Below, piece after piece: positions 1 through 9,898 of a stretch of DNA of 64,000 bases. A program made the translations under genes and the position numbers. Positions within the stretch are counted from its first letter, which is position 1, and each line of letters starts with the position of its first letter. The stretch spans positions 2,211,521 through 2,275,520 of the forward strand of contig RPFO01000165.1 in the NCBI GenBank assembly GCA_009746045.1. The letters are read 5' to 3'. This stretch comes from Mesostigma viride. Lineage: Eukaryota > Streptophyta > Mesostigmatophyceae > Mesostigmatales > Mesostigmataceae. Below the pieces are notes generated by a model. It was not told where the DNA came from, made no database searches, and saw only the letters and a program-made list of their open reading frames with translations.

Positions 1-134
1 CTCGCTACGGTCCTGTACGTCGTCCGCTCCCGCGCTAGGGGGCGCGGGGGACGGCCCCACCTTCGGCCTACGGCCTCGGCCAAAGTTTTCGGGCTTCATA
101 AATCGTAGTTACATTAGGGGACAAGAAAAAAGTG

Positions 135-164
135 GGGGAGGGGGGGCTATCGCCCCCCCTCCCC
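135..164. other. GC-rich hairpin, tandem unit 1
   Basis: A perfect 12-bp stem (four G, one A, seven G against seven C, one T, four C) closes a six-base loop, CTATCG. It follows the conserved lead-in ATCGTAGTTACATTAGGGGAC.. that also precedes the hairpins of the other units. It may act in RNA (terminator or 3' end structure) or as an element end. Confidence 0.7.
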
Positions 165-1115
165 GACTTGAGAGGACGTGACTCGCCGCTAGCGGCCCAG
201 AGGCCGATAGTCGACCTTCTGGGCGCCAACCGCACCGGCCCGCGCGACGCGCCAAGACCCTTCCACGGAGGACGCGCGGGCGGACGATTCCGACCGGGAC
301 GAACCGCCTCCGTGCGCCACGCGCAACGGACCCTTCCCCGTGAACACCGTGAAAGCTCTCCGAGCGTGAGATACTTGGAAATTTCGTCACGTTCGTATCG
401 AAAATGAAATTCTGACAAATTTTCAGCTCGCACTTAACCACAATGAATTTCAGCATACCATTCGACATACTTTAGAGATATTTCGGCGTCAGATACTTGG
501 AAATTTCGTTACGGTCGTATCTCCAGTGAAAATCTGACGAATTTCTCCGCTCGGACTGAACCACAGTCAATTTTCGCATACCATTCGATATACTAAATAT
601 AATTTTGCGTTTCCGGTCAGCAACGCTATGAACGTTTTCGTTCCTAACTGAAAATTCCGTCTCGTTTGATTCTATTTCCCCTGTTCAGGCGCGAACGTTT
701 CCGTTCAGCACGTAACTGTCATTTCGTCTCGCTTGCTTATCAAATTTCACATCCCACGTCCTGTGCCCCGAAAAGTTTTAGTACAGATATCGGTTCGCGA
801 CTTTTTGTTTGACGGTTAAATAAGTCAACGCGCCGTACCGTCCTGAGGCCGCGCGGATTGGCGAGACACCCCACCTGCCCGCGAAACCCTGAACGTGTTC
901 AGCGTTTCAGCACCCGTTCAGAATACCTCAGACTCGATCTCCAAGGTTTGGGGATTTTCTTTGTACTACGCGATTGGCCATCTCGCTACGGTCCTGGACG
1001 TCGTCCGCTCCCGCGCTAGGGGGCGCGGGGGACGGCCCCACCTCCGGCCTACGGCCGCGGCCAAAGTTTTCGGGCTTCATAAATCGTAGTTACATTAGGG
1101 GACAAGAAAAAAGTG

Positions 1116-1143
1116 GGGGAGGGGGGCTATCGCCCCCCTCCCC
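1116..1143. other. GC-rich hairpin, tandem unit 2
   Basis: This is the counterpart of the hairpin at 135-164. The G run is one base shorter on the left arm and the C run one base shorter on the right arm, so the stem (11 bp) stays perfect with the same loop. The matched change suggests that pairing is maintained. Confidence 0.7.
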
Positions 1144-2082
1144 GACTTGAGAGGACGTGACTCGCCGCTAGCGGCCCAGAGGCCGATAGTCGACCTTCTG
1201 GGCGCCAACCGCACCGGCCCGCGCGACGCGCCAAGACCCTTCCACGGAGGACGCGCGGGCGGACGATTCCGACCGGGACGAACCGTCTCCGTGCGCCACG
1301 CGCAACGGACCCTTCCCCGTGAAGACCGTGGAAGCTCTCCGACCGTGAGATACTTGGAAATTTCGTCACGTTCGTATCGAAAATGAAATTCTGACAAATT
1401 TTCAGCTCGCACTTAACCACAATGAATTTCAGCATACCATTCGATATACTTTAGAGATATTTCAGCGTCAGATACTTGGAAATTTCGTTACGGTCGTATC
1501 TCCAGTGAAATTCTGAAAGATTTCTCCGCTCGGACTGAACCACAATCAATTTCCGCATACCATTCGATATACTAAATATAATTTTGCGTTTCCGGTCAGC
1601 AACGCTATGAACGTTTTCGTTCGTAACGGAAAGTTCCGTCTCGTTTGATTCTATTTCCCCTGTTCAGGCGGGAACGTTTCTGTTCAGCACGTAACTGTCA
1701 TTTCGTCTCGCTTGCTTATGAAATTTCACATCCCACGTCCTGTGCCCCCAAAAGTTTTAGTACAGATATCGGTTCGCGACTTTTTGTTTGACGGTTAAAT
1801 AAGTCAACGCGCCGTAATGTCCTGAGGCCGCGCGGATTGGCGAGACGCCCCACCTGCCCGCGAAACCCTGAACATGTTCAGCGTTTCAGACCCGTTCAGA
1901 ACTTGTGACAGTCGATCTCTAAGGTTTGGGGAATTTCTTTGTACTACGCGATTGGCCATCTCGCTACGGTCCTGTACGTCGTCCGCTCCCGCGCTAGGGG
2001 GCGCGGGGGACGGCCCCACCTTCGGCCTACGGCCTCGGCCAAAGTTTTCGGGCTTCATAAATCGTAGTTACATTAGGGGACT

Positions 2083-2107
2083 AGTGGGGGGGCCAAGGCC
2101 CCCCACT
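2083..2107. other. GC-rich hairpin, truncated third unit
   Basis: After the same lead-in (..ATTAGGGGAC) the third unit carries a hairpin of different sequence: AGTG(7)CC, loop AA, then GGC(6)ACT with one bulged G. Conserved flank with a replaced stem makes it look like a swappable module. Confidence 0.6.
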
Positions 2108-2925
2108 TTTTCGGACGCACTACGCCACCAGGGGCCCTGAGGCCTCCGCCGAAAGCTTCGACCCGCCGGGTTGAGCCCGCCTACCGGGCCGGCCCCTACG
2201 CCGGGGGGCGAACGCTCGGCGGCCTTCCTTTGGGGGCTTCCCATCGCGCGCGCTCGCGCCGGCCCGCCGCACCGTCGATCCCACGCTCCGTCCCTCACGG
2301 GGAAATCTTCCAAATTAAATTATATTCCTCGGAACTACGAAAATTCGTCCTGAAATCGGCTTGGATTCGTTTTTATTGCTCGAAACTAGTGAGCGCTCAA
2401 CTAAAAACGATTTCAGGCCGAATTTAGCATGCGTTCAGGGCAAAATTTCGTAGCACATTTGATTTCAGCAAAATTTAGATTCTATATGCGCTGACTGAGT
2501 CCAGAATCGGCTCAGAATATCGCAAAGTTCGTCCAGCAAGCATCGTACTACGATCCGCTCCTCCAACTCATACTTTGCGCGTACTTTTCAAATAAAATTC
2601 AGTCAGATCACGTTCAGATTTAAATTTCAGTCTGAATCAAAAATTGCAACGGAAACGCTCAGTAAAACGGTTTCTGAACGAAATGCGGACAGGAAAACGG
2701 CCATAACGGCCAACGTTTTACGGTTTCAAAACATTTTCTGGACGTTCCGTCGACTTGTCTCACTGAACGCTACGAAACTCGAGGACGGCGGGTTCTATAC
2801 TCCAAGTTGTTGTACTTCCGCGTCCCAGAAGCGTTAACCTACGACGGCTTGTTTGGTTAGAGATGCTTCGTGCGAAGAGTTTGACGGCCTCGCAACAAGC
2901 CGACATCGTGCCGGGTTCCGTATTT

Positions 2926-3250
2926 TTATCTGGCCGCGGCCATTGGCTGGCCTCCCACCTGCCCGCAAAAGTGCTGAACCGGTTCTGGACGTAACTGCCG
3001 TTTCAGACCCCGTTCAGAACTCCTGACAATCGATCTGCCTAGTTTGCCACTTTTCGGGCAACTGCCCCGATTGGGCGCCACCGCGGATCTCCGAATCGCC
3101 CTGACTATCGGCCGCCCTGCGCTCGCGGTTTTCGTACGGGCCACTTTTCGGGCCTCACGGTTTGCCAAACTTTTGCGTTGGGGTTAATCGTAGTTACTAG
3201 AAGGGGACAAGATCGGGGGCTCCGCCCCCGAACCCCCGCTACTTGGCAGA
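2926..3250. repeat. Diverged relative of the ~980-bp repeat head
   Basis: Phrases from the tandem units recur in order here: CCACCTGCCCGC, then GTTCAGAAC with TGACAATCGATCT, then TAATCGTAGTTAC followed by GGGGACAAGA. A different perfect 7-bp hairpin (CGGGGGC, loop TCC, GCCCCCG) sits at 3214-3230. This is an older member of the same repeat family. Confidence 0.55.
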
Positions 3251-5160
3251 TTCTGTGCCTCAACGGCTTTTTGTGCCTCAACGGCGAGTACCAGCACAGC
3301 TGTACACTCCCGCTCACACAGCCCGCCCACTAGCAAGACAGCCGAACCTGTACGGCAGGCCACAGCCTTGTGATTCCATGGATTACGCCACGATTCCATG
3401 CAAACTCATGGTGCCGGACGGTTTGCTGGCCTGTTTTGGGAATCCGGTGGCTGAACCGAACCGCAACTAAACCTGGTCTGTCAGCACGTCAGGTCCGTCC
3501 GTCAGCTTCCTCACTTTTTGCCAGCCACCGCCAAATACCTCTTGAATCGGTCCTCTCCTCGCCAATTTCCCTCGTCCGTTCCAAGCACCTAGGTCAATTT
3601 TCAAGCTGAACTTGGCCCGCAAAATTGTGCATCGCTCCTGCGCTGAGCTACTCGGGAAAAGTTGACCGTTACTTCCGTTGCGAGCGTTTATGTGTCATTC
3701 CCGCCAAAAACGAGCGTTAATGTGTCCTTCCCGCCAAAAAATGCAGGGGTTTGTTTGGCTACTCGTCTTAGAAGAGTTTGGGCGCCGGACGCTACGCGGT
3801 GACAGGCCGCTAGAAAGCCTACGGCCGCGATCTGCGTAAAGATTTTGTGGAAACAAATTTGGCGTTCGGATTTTTGCGCTACTCGGGTACGGACAACGTT
3901 TGCCGGAAGAGTTTGCGGAACAATTGGCGGACCATAATCGTAGTATAAAGGGCAATACAGCATCAAACATGCATCAAACATCACGACTGGATGACATAAT
4001 ATGACTGAATCAGGCAGCCATAGCCAAAGCATCATCCACTCTCACAACGTGTTGAGCACATGCCTCGTGGGAAGGGAGGCACTGGGTTTTCATTCCATAA
4101 CGTGTGCAATACTGAAAGAAAGAGGCATGTGTAATGCAAGGCTTGGATAGGTTGAGTGATCCATGAGCTTACATGCAGGCAAAGATGACGCTGGAATGCA
4201 TGCTAGCAAATGGTGGCAAGATGCTAACAACGCATGATTATACACCATGATTATGGGCACCTAGCTGATCTTCTTGCACAATCAACGCAGTATAAACCAT
4301 CAATATCCAATCCTCACGATATATTCACGGCTTGACGATGTATACAGCACCTAAATACTGCACAACTGCAACCTGCTATGGCTGACATGCAAGCAACGTC
4401 GAGTAGGATGGCGGTCTTAGAGAGGCTGGGCAGAGGTCGGTAGAAATAAGTGGAAAACTGGCAGAAACTACTATGTATGACGAAGACTTGACAAGGGGGA
4501 AAATTTGAGGGAATTGGATGGATGAATCAATGAGAGGGAGTGCGGACGAGATGGGGAAGGGGATGATGTCACGATGGATAGGTGCAGGGACCGCGGGGGG
4601 GACAAATGGAGGGACAGGTGGAGGGGTGGACCGAGGGACATCCTCAACAATCGATGCATTCATGGTAAGTTGAATGACTGGATAAGAGGGAGCGTGGACG
4701 AGATGGAGGTACAAAGGGCGTGAGGGGTAAATGAATTGGTAGAAACGGACAGTTGGAAAGATGGACGGAGGGATGTGGGCGCACGAACGCTTGAGGGACC
4801 ATATGCCATCCGGCTTTGCCGATGCAGCTAGCGGCATTATGCGGACCAAGCCCGTGTACAAGGTTGCTATGTTGGAGGAATTCGTAGTGTAGGCGGGCTG
4901 GGTTGACCGGATGTAAGGACTCTCGGGTGGGACGTCGGAGGCGCGCGCTTGCAAGTAGCAGGTCGAGGATGACGGCAAAATCGAGGAAGCGGGGCCTGTG
5001 GCATGGCACAAACCATGGAGGTATGATGAGCATGGACGAGTCGAGGAGGACATGCATGGGATGGGGGCTGTGCAACCGAAGGCAATCGTACACAGAGGCT
5101 CGCGGATGGCACTAACATGATGCAAAAAAGATAAAATGGCACCCAAGGGCAGCACTTAAG
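3251..5160. other. Stretch without a supportable gene
   Basis: I see no recognisable gene. A short echo of the repeat lead-in (AATCGTAGTA) occurs near 3937. From about 4400 to 5060 the plus strand is markedly purine-rich with GGATGGA-like words, which opens a long minus-strand frame (4376-5155) encoding a Ser/Pro-rich, low-complexity sequence. That frame is best explained by base composition. Confidence 0.5.
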
Positions 5161-5296
5161 GTGGTCCGCAAGGGCAACAGCTACCTACACGCTCTTTGAA
5201 GTAACTGACGAAAAAAAATTCTACTACTACCCAGCAAATCCCATTTAAAGCGGCGGGTAGACAACGGGACATAAGGCCTAAGTAAAGACGTACCAT

Positions 5297-5483
5297 CATA
5301 ATGGAAGCTAGACAGTGCCGAGACACCGCGACCATTGTCGATAAGAATGCCCGCGACAGGCGCCAACGATAAGGCAACAATGCAAACAATCATCGCTACC
5401 ATGATCGCGGCCTTTCCGCGCAGTCTATAGTTGTCGTGGCCCGGCATCACATCCGGGCCCATCTCTACAAGCTCACCAGCCAC
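5297..5483 (-). CDS. Possible first exon of a membrane protein
   Basis: The minus-strand frame from the ATG at 5483 begins MAGELVEMGPDVM and includes one clear hydrophobic span of about 23 residues (AAIMVAMIVCIVALSLAP..), consistent with a transmembrane segment. The frame meets a good donor-like GTACGT after the codons for SFHYD (near 5297), so it may be the first exon of a spliced host gene reading away from the ISD11 gene. I could not find a convincing second exon further left, and no family is recognisable. It may be a chance frame; I keep it because hydrophobic span, ATG and donor coincide. Confidence 0.25.
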
Positions 5484-6066
5484 TGGAATGACTGTTCAAA
5501 GGGTGACAAGAGTGCGCGGACACCTTTTCATGTTCCTACCTTCATGCTCCTTCATGGACAACGGTGCCGGATATCTTGTTTGAAGGTTCCGTTCCAGCGA
5601 TTTCCCGCCTTGCGCTCTCTGCACTCAGAATAAGAAGTTTTACGCCACGTCCAAACCACTGTTCCAAATTTTTTTTACGTGGCCGCCTTGGCATGGTATG
5701 GCCCCACTGGCCCCACATCTAGACTTCGCGGTTTTGGCAAGTAGGCGCCACTAGGCTGAGTTTTCCGTTCTGTTCGTCCCTTGTAACGTCGATGCCGGCT
5801 CATGCCGCCGCGTATGCATACGGCATTCGTATTAATCGGCCCACACCGTCCCGTTCGTTCCTTTCATTCGTATTTATCGACGCGTACCGTACCCTAGCGT
5901 CACGCGTCACGCGTCACCGGGTGCTCCCAACACCGGGTGTGATTTCCAAAAAACCCCTGCTTGGCAACCCAATCTTGGCAGTCGACGCTGCTGGTCAAGG
6001 TGGCTTTTCGCAACTGCGTTATTACAGAAATTACCTTCCGCGGGATTCCCAGCGCCTTGGCTAAAG
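5484..6066. promoter_or_regulatory. Intergenic region upstream of the ISD11-like gene
   Basis: This stretch precedes the ISD11-like ATG and would be shared with the possible minus-strand exon at 5297-5483. A plus-strand frame at 5792-6064 ends just before the ATG and looks like leader sequence. No sharp TATA element stands out. Confidence 0.35.
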
Positions 6067-6333
6067 ATGGCTGCCGCCCCTTCGCCTGCACAGCTTACAA
6101 GCTTATATAGAGCATTTATTAGGTGCGGCAATCGATTTAGCAATTATAACATCCGCGAGTACGTGAAAAGGAAGGCTAGGGAAGAGTTCCGGAAAGTTCC
6201 AGACAGCAATGAACTTGCTGCGCAAGCATATAAGCGCGCCCTGGAGGATTACAAAGTGGCAGAACGGCAACTCCATGTTTACCGACTTTACTCGGCGCCA
6301 AAGTCGGTGATTGAGCTGACCAAGCTAGCCTGA
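6067..6333 (+). CDS. ISD11: LYR-motif protein, ISD11/LYRM4-like (mitochondrial Fe-S cluster assembly)
   Basis: This 88-residue protein matches the length and layout of ISD11 (LYRM4), the small adaptor that binds and stabilises the cysteine desulfurase NFS1 and mitochondrial acyl carrier protein during iron-sulfur cluster synthesis. The LYR tripeptide is at residues 13-15, followed by an RF..YNIREYVKRKAREEFR segment typical of the family and close to plant versions, and a C-terminal helix ending in a conserved V.RLYS-like stretch. The start lies in a good context (AAAGATGGC). It is a single open frame with no sign of decay, flanked on both sides by non-coding sequence, and is the clearest host gene in the window. 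Confusion with another short LYR protein (LYRM family) is possible but less likely given the YNIREY core. Confidence 0.85.
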   Translation: MAAAPSPAQLTSLYRAFIRCGNRFSNYNIREYVKRKAREEFRKVPDSNELAAQAYKRALEDYKVAERQLHVYRLYSAPKSVIELTKLA

Positions 6334-7682
6334 ACCACGCGTCGCAGATGCGCTTGTCCGTATGTGCAGACGCATGTCCAGAAGCACACCTGTAGCCCGT
6401 CAGTTCCCACGCTTTGGTTATAACTGACGGGACTGGTGCGAAATTTCACAGCTTTCTGCAAGGAGGTTGATTAGGTTGGTCTTCGCTCTATGCCGGCATG
6501 CTTGTCGTAGCCCCACAAAAGACACCACCACGGTGATGCTAGAGGGAAGATGGAGGGCGTCATCCACGGGCTGCCAGCAGTATTGCCTCTCCAACGGTTC
6601 TCCTTCGCTTGCCGGTGTTGCTATCTGGCAGCCAATCCCGCACGAAAAAAGGCAGAATTCTGTCTTTGGATAATGAGTGCAGTTCCCCATTTGTCTCCAC
6701 CATAAACGTTCTATTGTTGGCGTCGGTGCCGATTTTTCTGTCATGGCTGAGCAGTCTGCGGGAACTCTATTTCGATTTCGAGCTGCGGAAATTCGCTGGT
6801 GGTGGCCACGTATGGACCAGCTGGATAAAAGAGGCCATGTTGCGGGCGCTTCAATATGGAAGTGCTGCATATCTCCTACTTCACCCTTGGCACTAACAAG
6901 CTGTCCATGGAGACTGGGGGCCCACTGGCAGCTGATTGATAGGTAAAAAAGGGGCTTTGCTTGTCAATGTGTAACTCTTTCACCTTGTCAACGAGGCAAC
7001 CAGCAGAGGCTTATGTATGGCTGTAAACGCCTGCTGTTTGACTCTTGGCTGAGAGTGCCTGACGTTGTGAAATTGTTATAAGCCGTCGCTTGCACGATGT
7101 TAGCCTCTAATAATCCTTTATGATACTTGGCTCTAACTAGAAGGCTACTAAACCCGTTGTGAAAGGAAAAAGTCTGTCACTCACGTACAGGGTACAACAA
7201 CATGGGGAACATTGCATCAGGTACGAGGCCGGTAATCAGTGGACAATTGGCACGCCTGACCGATGCACTGAGGCCTGACCGGTCATGCACTGTGCATGCA
7301 TCATGACCGGTACAGTAAAAACAGCGGCGCCTGCAGGTCAGTGGGCAGTGGGCAGCCTGCTAATGTGACATGTATTGTGTCGCAGACGAACAACAAATGA
7401 AATACCATCGATCGGATCAATTAAATGATTGATATGTGTGGATTAAGTAAGTACTTAACATTGTCGTCACTTAACATGCGCGTAGGCATGCCACGGATTT
7501 CTATCAAGGAGACAACCAGCGCAGGCCAAAAATCTGTTGAATCCGGATCGACCATGGTAGCTCGAGCCTGCTGTTATCTTATCCGCACGTTTGTCGATTG
7601 GTTCAGGATGATGGAACGATTGGAGGATTAATGCCGGAGCTAGCTACCCAAGAAAAGTCTGCGCAATTATTAATTAATTCAC
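6334..7682. other. Stretch without a supportable gene
   Basis: The region holds only short frames without recognisable similarity. It includes the 3' flank of the ISD11-like gene and, further right, unique sequence up to the LINE fragment near 7690. I see no RNA gene or repeat pair here. Confidence 0.4.
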
Positions 7683-8581
7683 ATGCAGACTGCCATGACC
7701 ACCGCCGCTGGTGGTGCATCCCCGCCCTACCCCGGATCGTCAAGCGTGACCTCTTCAAGGTCGTCATTCTGACGATCCTGACCTACGGCGCCGAGACCTG
7801 GACACTGACGCAGGAGCTGGAGCAACGACTCGACGGCAACGTCACCAAGATGCTGCGCAAGGCCCTTAACATCCCCTTTGGTTTGCACATCAGTAATGAG
7901 GATTTGCACGCTGTTTTGCCCTATGTTTCCCACATTCTTATTCACAGGCGCCTGGGCCTAGCCGGGCACCTGGCACGCACAGATCAGGTAGACACATCAG
8001 ATAGACCAGCTGGCACCAAGCCCGCCCAGCCTGGGCGTTATGTCCTCACCTGGCGTGCCCCAGGCCGCGCGCGGCAGGGCCGCCACCCGTGGACTTTTCG
8101 TGATAGACTCGGCATGGACATGTGCTACACTCTCGAATGATTTATCTAGTACAAATCCGACTGGCTTGCATCACTCCCCGGACAGGAGAACTTTTGCGGT
8201 TGGACTGTAGGTGTCAGCTGGCGATGCCTTAGGATCAGGAGACGTCCGTCCTATGGTCAACAAAAGTGGGTGCGAGAGGTCCCCAGTTCGATTCCGGCCT
8301 GGATTCGTTTGCAGATCGCGTTTTCCGCGGACAGGCACTGAACGCAAATGGTTTTCACTGTTTGCGGCATGCCAACTCAGAATGTGCTACACTAGACGTG
8401 ACAGGCTCACACCCGGGCAGCCTCCTGGTTTGTCTGTAATCTGGAGGCAGATGGAATGCAAGGATAGATGGCAAGTAGTGATGAAGGAGACCACCCCCAA
8501 GTCTGTGGGGGCTCCGCGTGTGACCGCGTATGGCATTCATAGCGATTCGGGCCGTGGTGCCCACAACCCTGTAACTAGGAC
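7683..8581 (+). mobile_element. 5'-truncated LINE fragment (family A), C-terminal coding end, split by a SINE
   Basis: The frame up to about 8119 encodes the conserved tail of a non-LTR reverse transcriptase protein: AETWTLTQELEQRL, then NEDLH, then a RRLGLAGHLART segment. The same tail is found on the minus strand at 49628-50110. A SINE at 8132-8381 interrupts it and the LINE resumes at 8394 (LTPGQPPGLSVIW, DRWQVVMKETTP). The copy ends at about 8581 and is followed by a TTAA-repeat tail, as in the other copies in this window. It lacks RT and endonuclease domains and is a dead fragment lying just outside the left end of the provirus. Confidence 0.8.
8132..8381 (+). mobile_element. tRNA-derived SINE with 12-bp target-site duplication
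   Basis: A 250-bp insertion interrupts the LINE fragment and is flanked by the exact 12-bp repeat ATGTGCTACACT (8120-8131 and 8382-8393). It contains an A-box-like TGTCAGCTGGCGATGCC near 8212 and a B box AGTTCGATTCC near 8284. The wide spacing between them fits a tRNA with a long variable arm (Ser/Leu type). A reverse-oriented relative lies at 51970-52228. The tRNA-like part is internal, with about 80 bp before it. Confidence 0.8.
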
Positions 8582-8749
8582 CTAATTAATTAATTAATTA
8601 TATTCAGTCATCAGTCATCATTCCATCATCATTCCGTCATCGCAATTAGCATAATTCCGTCATCGCGACTCGGAAAATGCACCATGGTATTCTGCTGGCA
8701 TCTGTCACCATCCCATAATGCTGCCATCTGTCACCAATACACAACGAGG
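8582..8749. repeat. TTAA-rich LINE tail and short simple repeats
   Basis: The LINE fragment is followed by repeated TTAA and then by direct repeats of ATTCCGTCATCG and CAGTCATCA words, leading up to the provirus terminal array. There is no gene here. Confidence 0.6.
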
Positions 8750-9158
8750 GGGTTAGGGGTTGAGTTGATGTCGACAAATTGCACGTTCTTACTCTTAGGA
8801 ATAATACGCCCAATTTGTCGACATGCTCGATGACTGACGCGTGGTTGCTGCCAGGGGTTGAGTAGGATGTCGACAAATCTCACGTTATTACTCTTAAGAA
8901 TATTACGCCCAATTTGTCGACACACTCAATGACTGACGCGTGGTTGCTGCCAGGGGTTGAGTAGGATGTCGACAAATTGCACGTTATTACTCTTAAGAAT
9001 AATACGCCCAATTTGTCGACATGCTCGATGACTGATGCGTGGTTGCTGCCATGGGTCGAGACGATGGCGACAAATTGCACGTTATTACTCCTAAGAATAC
9101 TACGCCCAATTTGTCGACACCCTCGATGACTGACGCGTGGTCGCTGCCAGGGGTTGAG
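8750..9158 (-). repeat. Left terminal array of the provirus: four ~98-bp palindromic units
   Basis: Four units start at 8770, 8869, 8968 and 9066. Each carries GTCGACAAATTG, about 30 bp including a CTTAAGA or CTTAGGA core, then CAATTTGTCGAC, then a ~45-bp spacer with ACTGACGCGTGGTTGCTGCC. The last unit starts with GGCGAC in place of GTCGAC, and the second has CT for TG at the end of its first arm. The spacer orientation is the reverse of the array at 46961-47518, so the two form an inverted terminal repeat. It may serve as replication origin, end structure or recombinase site. Confidence 0.85.
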
Positions 9159-9186
9159 CGGAAATTCGTTTTATTAAAGATACTAT

Positions 9187-9885
9187 TTACTTATCGCCCC
9201 CGGAAAGAAACTGGGCGATTTCATCCATGGAAAGACCAGATAGGGAGCCGAGAGAAAAATCCCTCTCATCGCCCCACCACGATGGCCTGTATCGATCAAG
9301 AAAAGAATGCATTTCCACCTTTGAAATTTCCAAGTAACCACCGCAGCGGTTGTTGCGCTTTGCTACCTTCGCAGAAATTCCCAGAGTTGGGCTAACCAAT
9401 CTGTTAATGAGCCCGCTGCATTGAGCGAACGACAGGCTACCAGCATCGCCTGCTCTCCTCTGGTATCCAAAAGTTGCGCGCATGAACCAGGCCTTGTCGG
9501 CAATTTCCCTATCAATTTTGTTTCCTAAGGCTAACGTCTCCTCGCGAGACAACTTCATTGCGAGATTGGACGGATCAGCCGTCGTGATGAAGTTGATGAT
9601 GGGCGTGCCTTCTAGTAGCTTGAGGGTAATAGCCAGAGACTGTGCGAGCCCAAAACGGGAGTACGTCTTCAGATCAAATAGCGACTCCGACTTTTGCAGG
9701 ATCAACAGGCTGTCTCTGAAATGTTCCTTGGTTCCAAGCCCAGTTATTTTCGAGTATTGCCGGATGCCAGCATATGCCTTTCTACCCATCTCCTTGTCCA
9801 GAATTCGAGGAAGATCGTCGTCGAAACGGTCGAGTGGTATCATGTAGGACCGATGAGCCAGCTCGTACACCGTCTTGAGGCGCAC
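9187..9885 (-). pseudogene. C-terminal part of the provirus primase-helicase, out of frame
   Basis: This 232-residue frame starts only with GTG and lies immediately downstream of the helicase frame that stops at 9899. The same reading frame stays open upstream through the end of the helicase ORF, where it reads ESADLCRFNTPYEV. A one-step frame change near 9900-9930 would therefore join the two. It has no recognisable catalytic motif and looks like the all-helical C-terminal extension of a viral replication protein. The alternative is a separate unknown gene, but the lack of an ATG and of any gap argues for a broken single gene. It ends 29 bp from the left terminal array, so it is the outermost gene of the left arm. 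Confidence 0.55.
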
Positions 9886-9898
9886 TTCGTATGGTGTA

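Larger units (their letters stand above)
1..2107. repeat. Tandem ~980-bp repeat, two full units plus a truncated third
   Basis: The block beginning at base 1 starts again at 982 and at 1960, giving periods of about 981 and 978 bp. The third unit follows the others only to about 2080 and then departs into a different GC-rich hairpin. Each unit has a GC-rich head, a strong GC hairpin, and an AT-richer body full of TTCAG and CGTT words. Short open frames in the GC-rich head recur in each unit on both strands but match no family I recognise, so I treat the array as non-coding. It could be a local satellite or tandem copies of a non-autonomous element. Confidence 0.85.

Noticed and set aside
68-1435. 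Short ORFs on both strands in the tandem GC-rich heads
   Set aside because: They overlap each other on both strands, recur only because the DNA repeats, and have low-complexity Arg/Pro/Gly-rich products.
4376-5155. 259-codon minus-strand ORF
   Set aside because: Ser/Pro-rich product from a purine-biased plus strand; no domain and no coherent start. Composition explains it.
8210-8300. Functional tRNA gene
   Set aside because: A and B boxes are present but stems do not close and the sequence is part of a repeated SINE with a target duplication.
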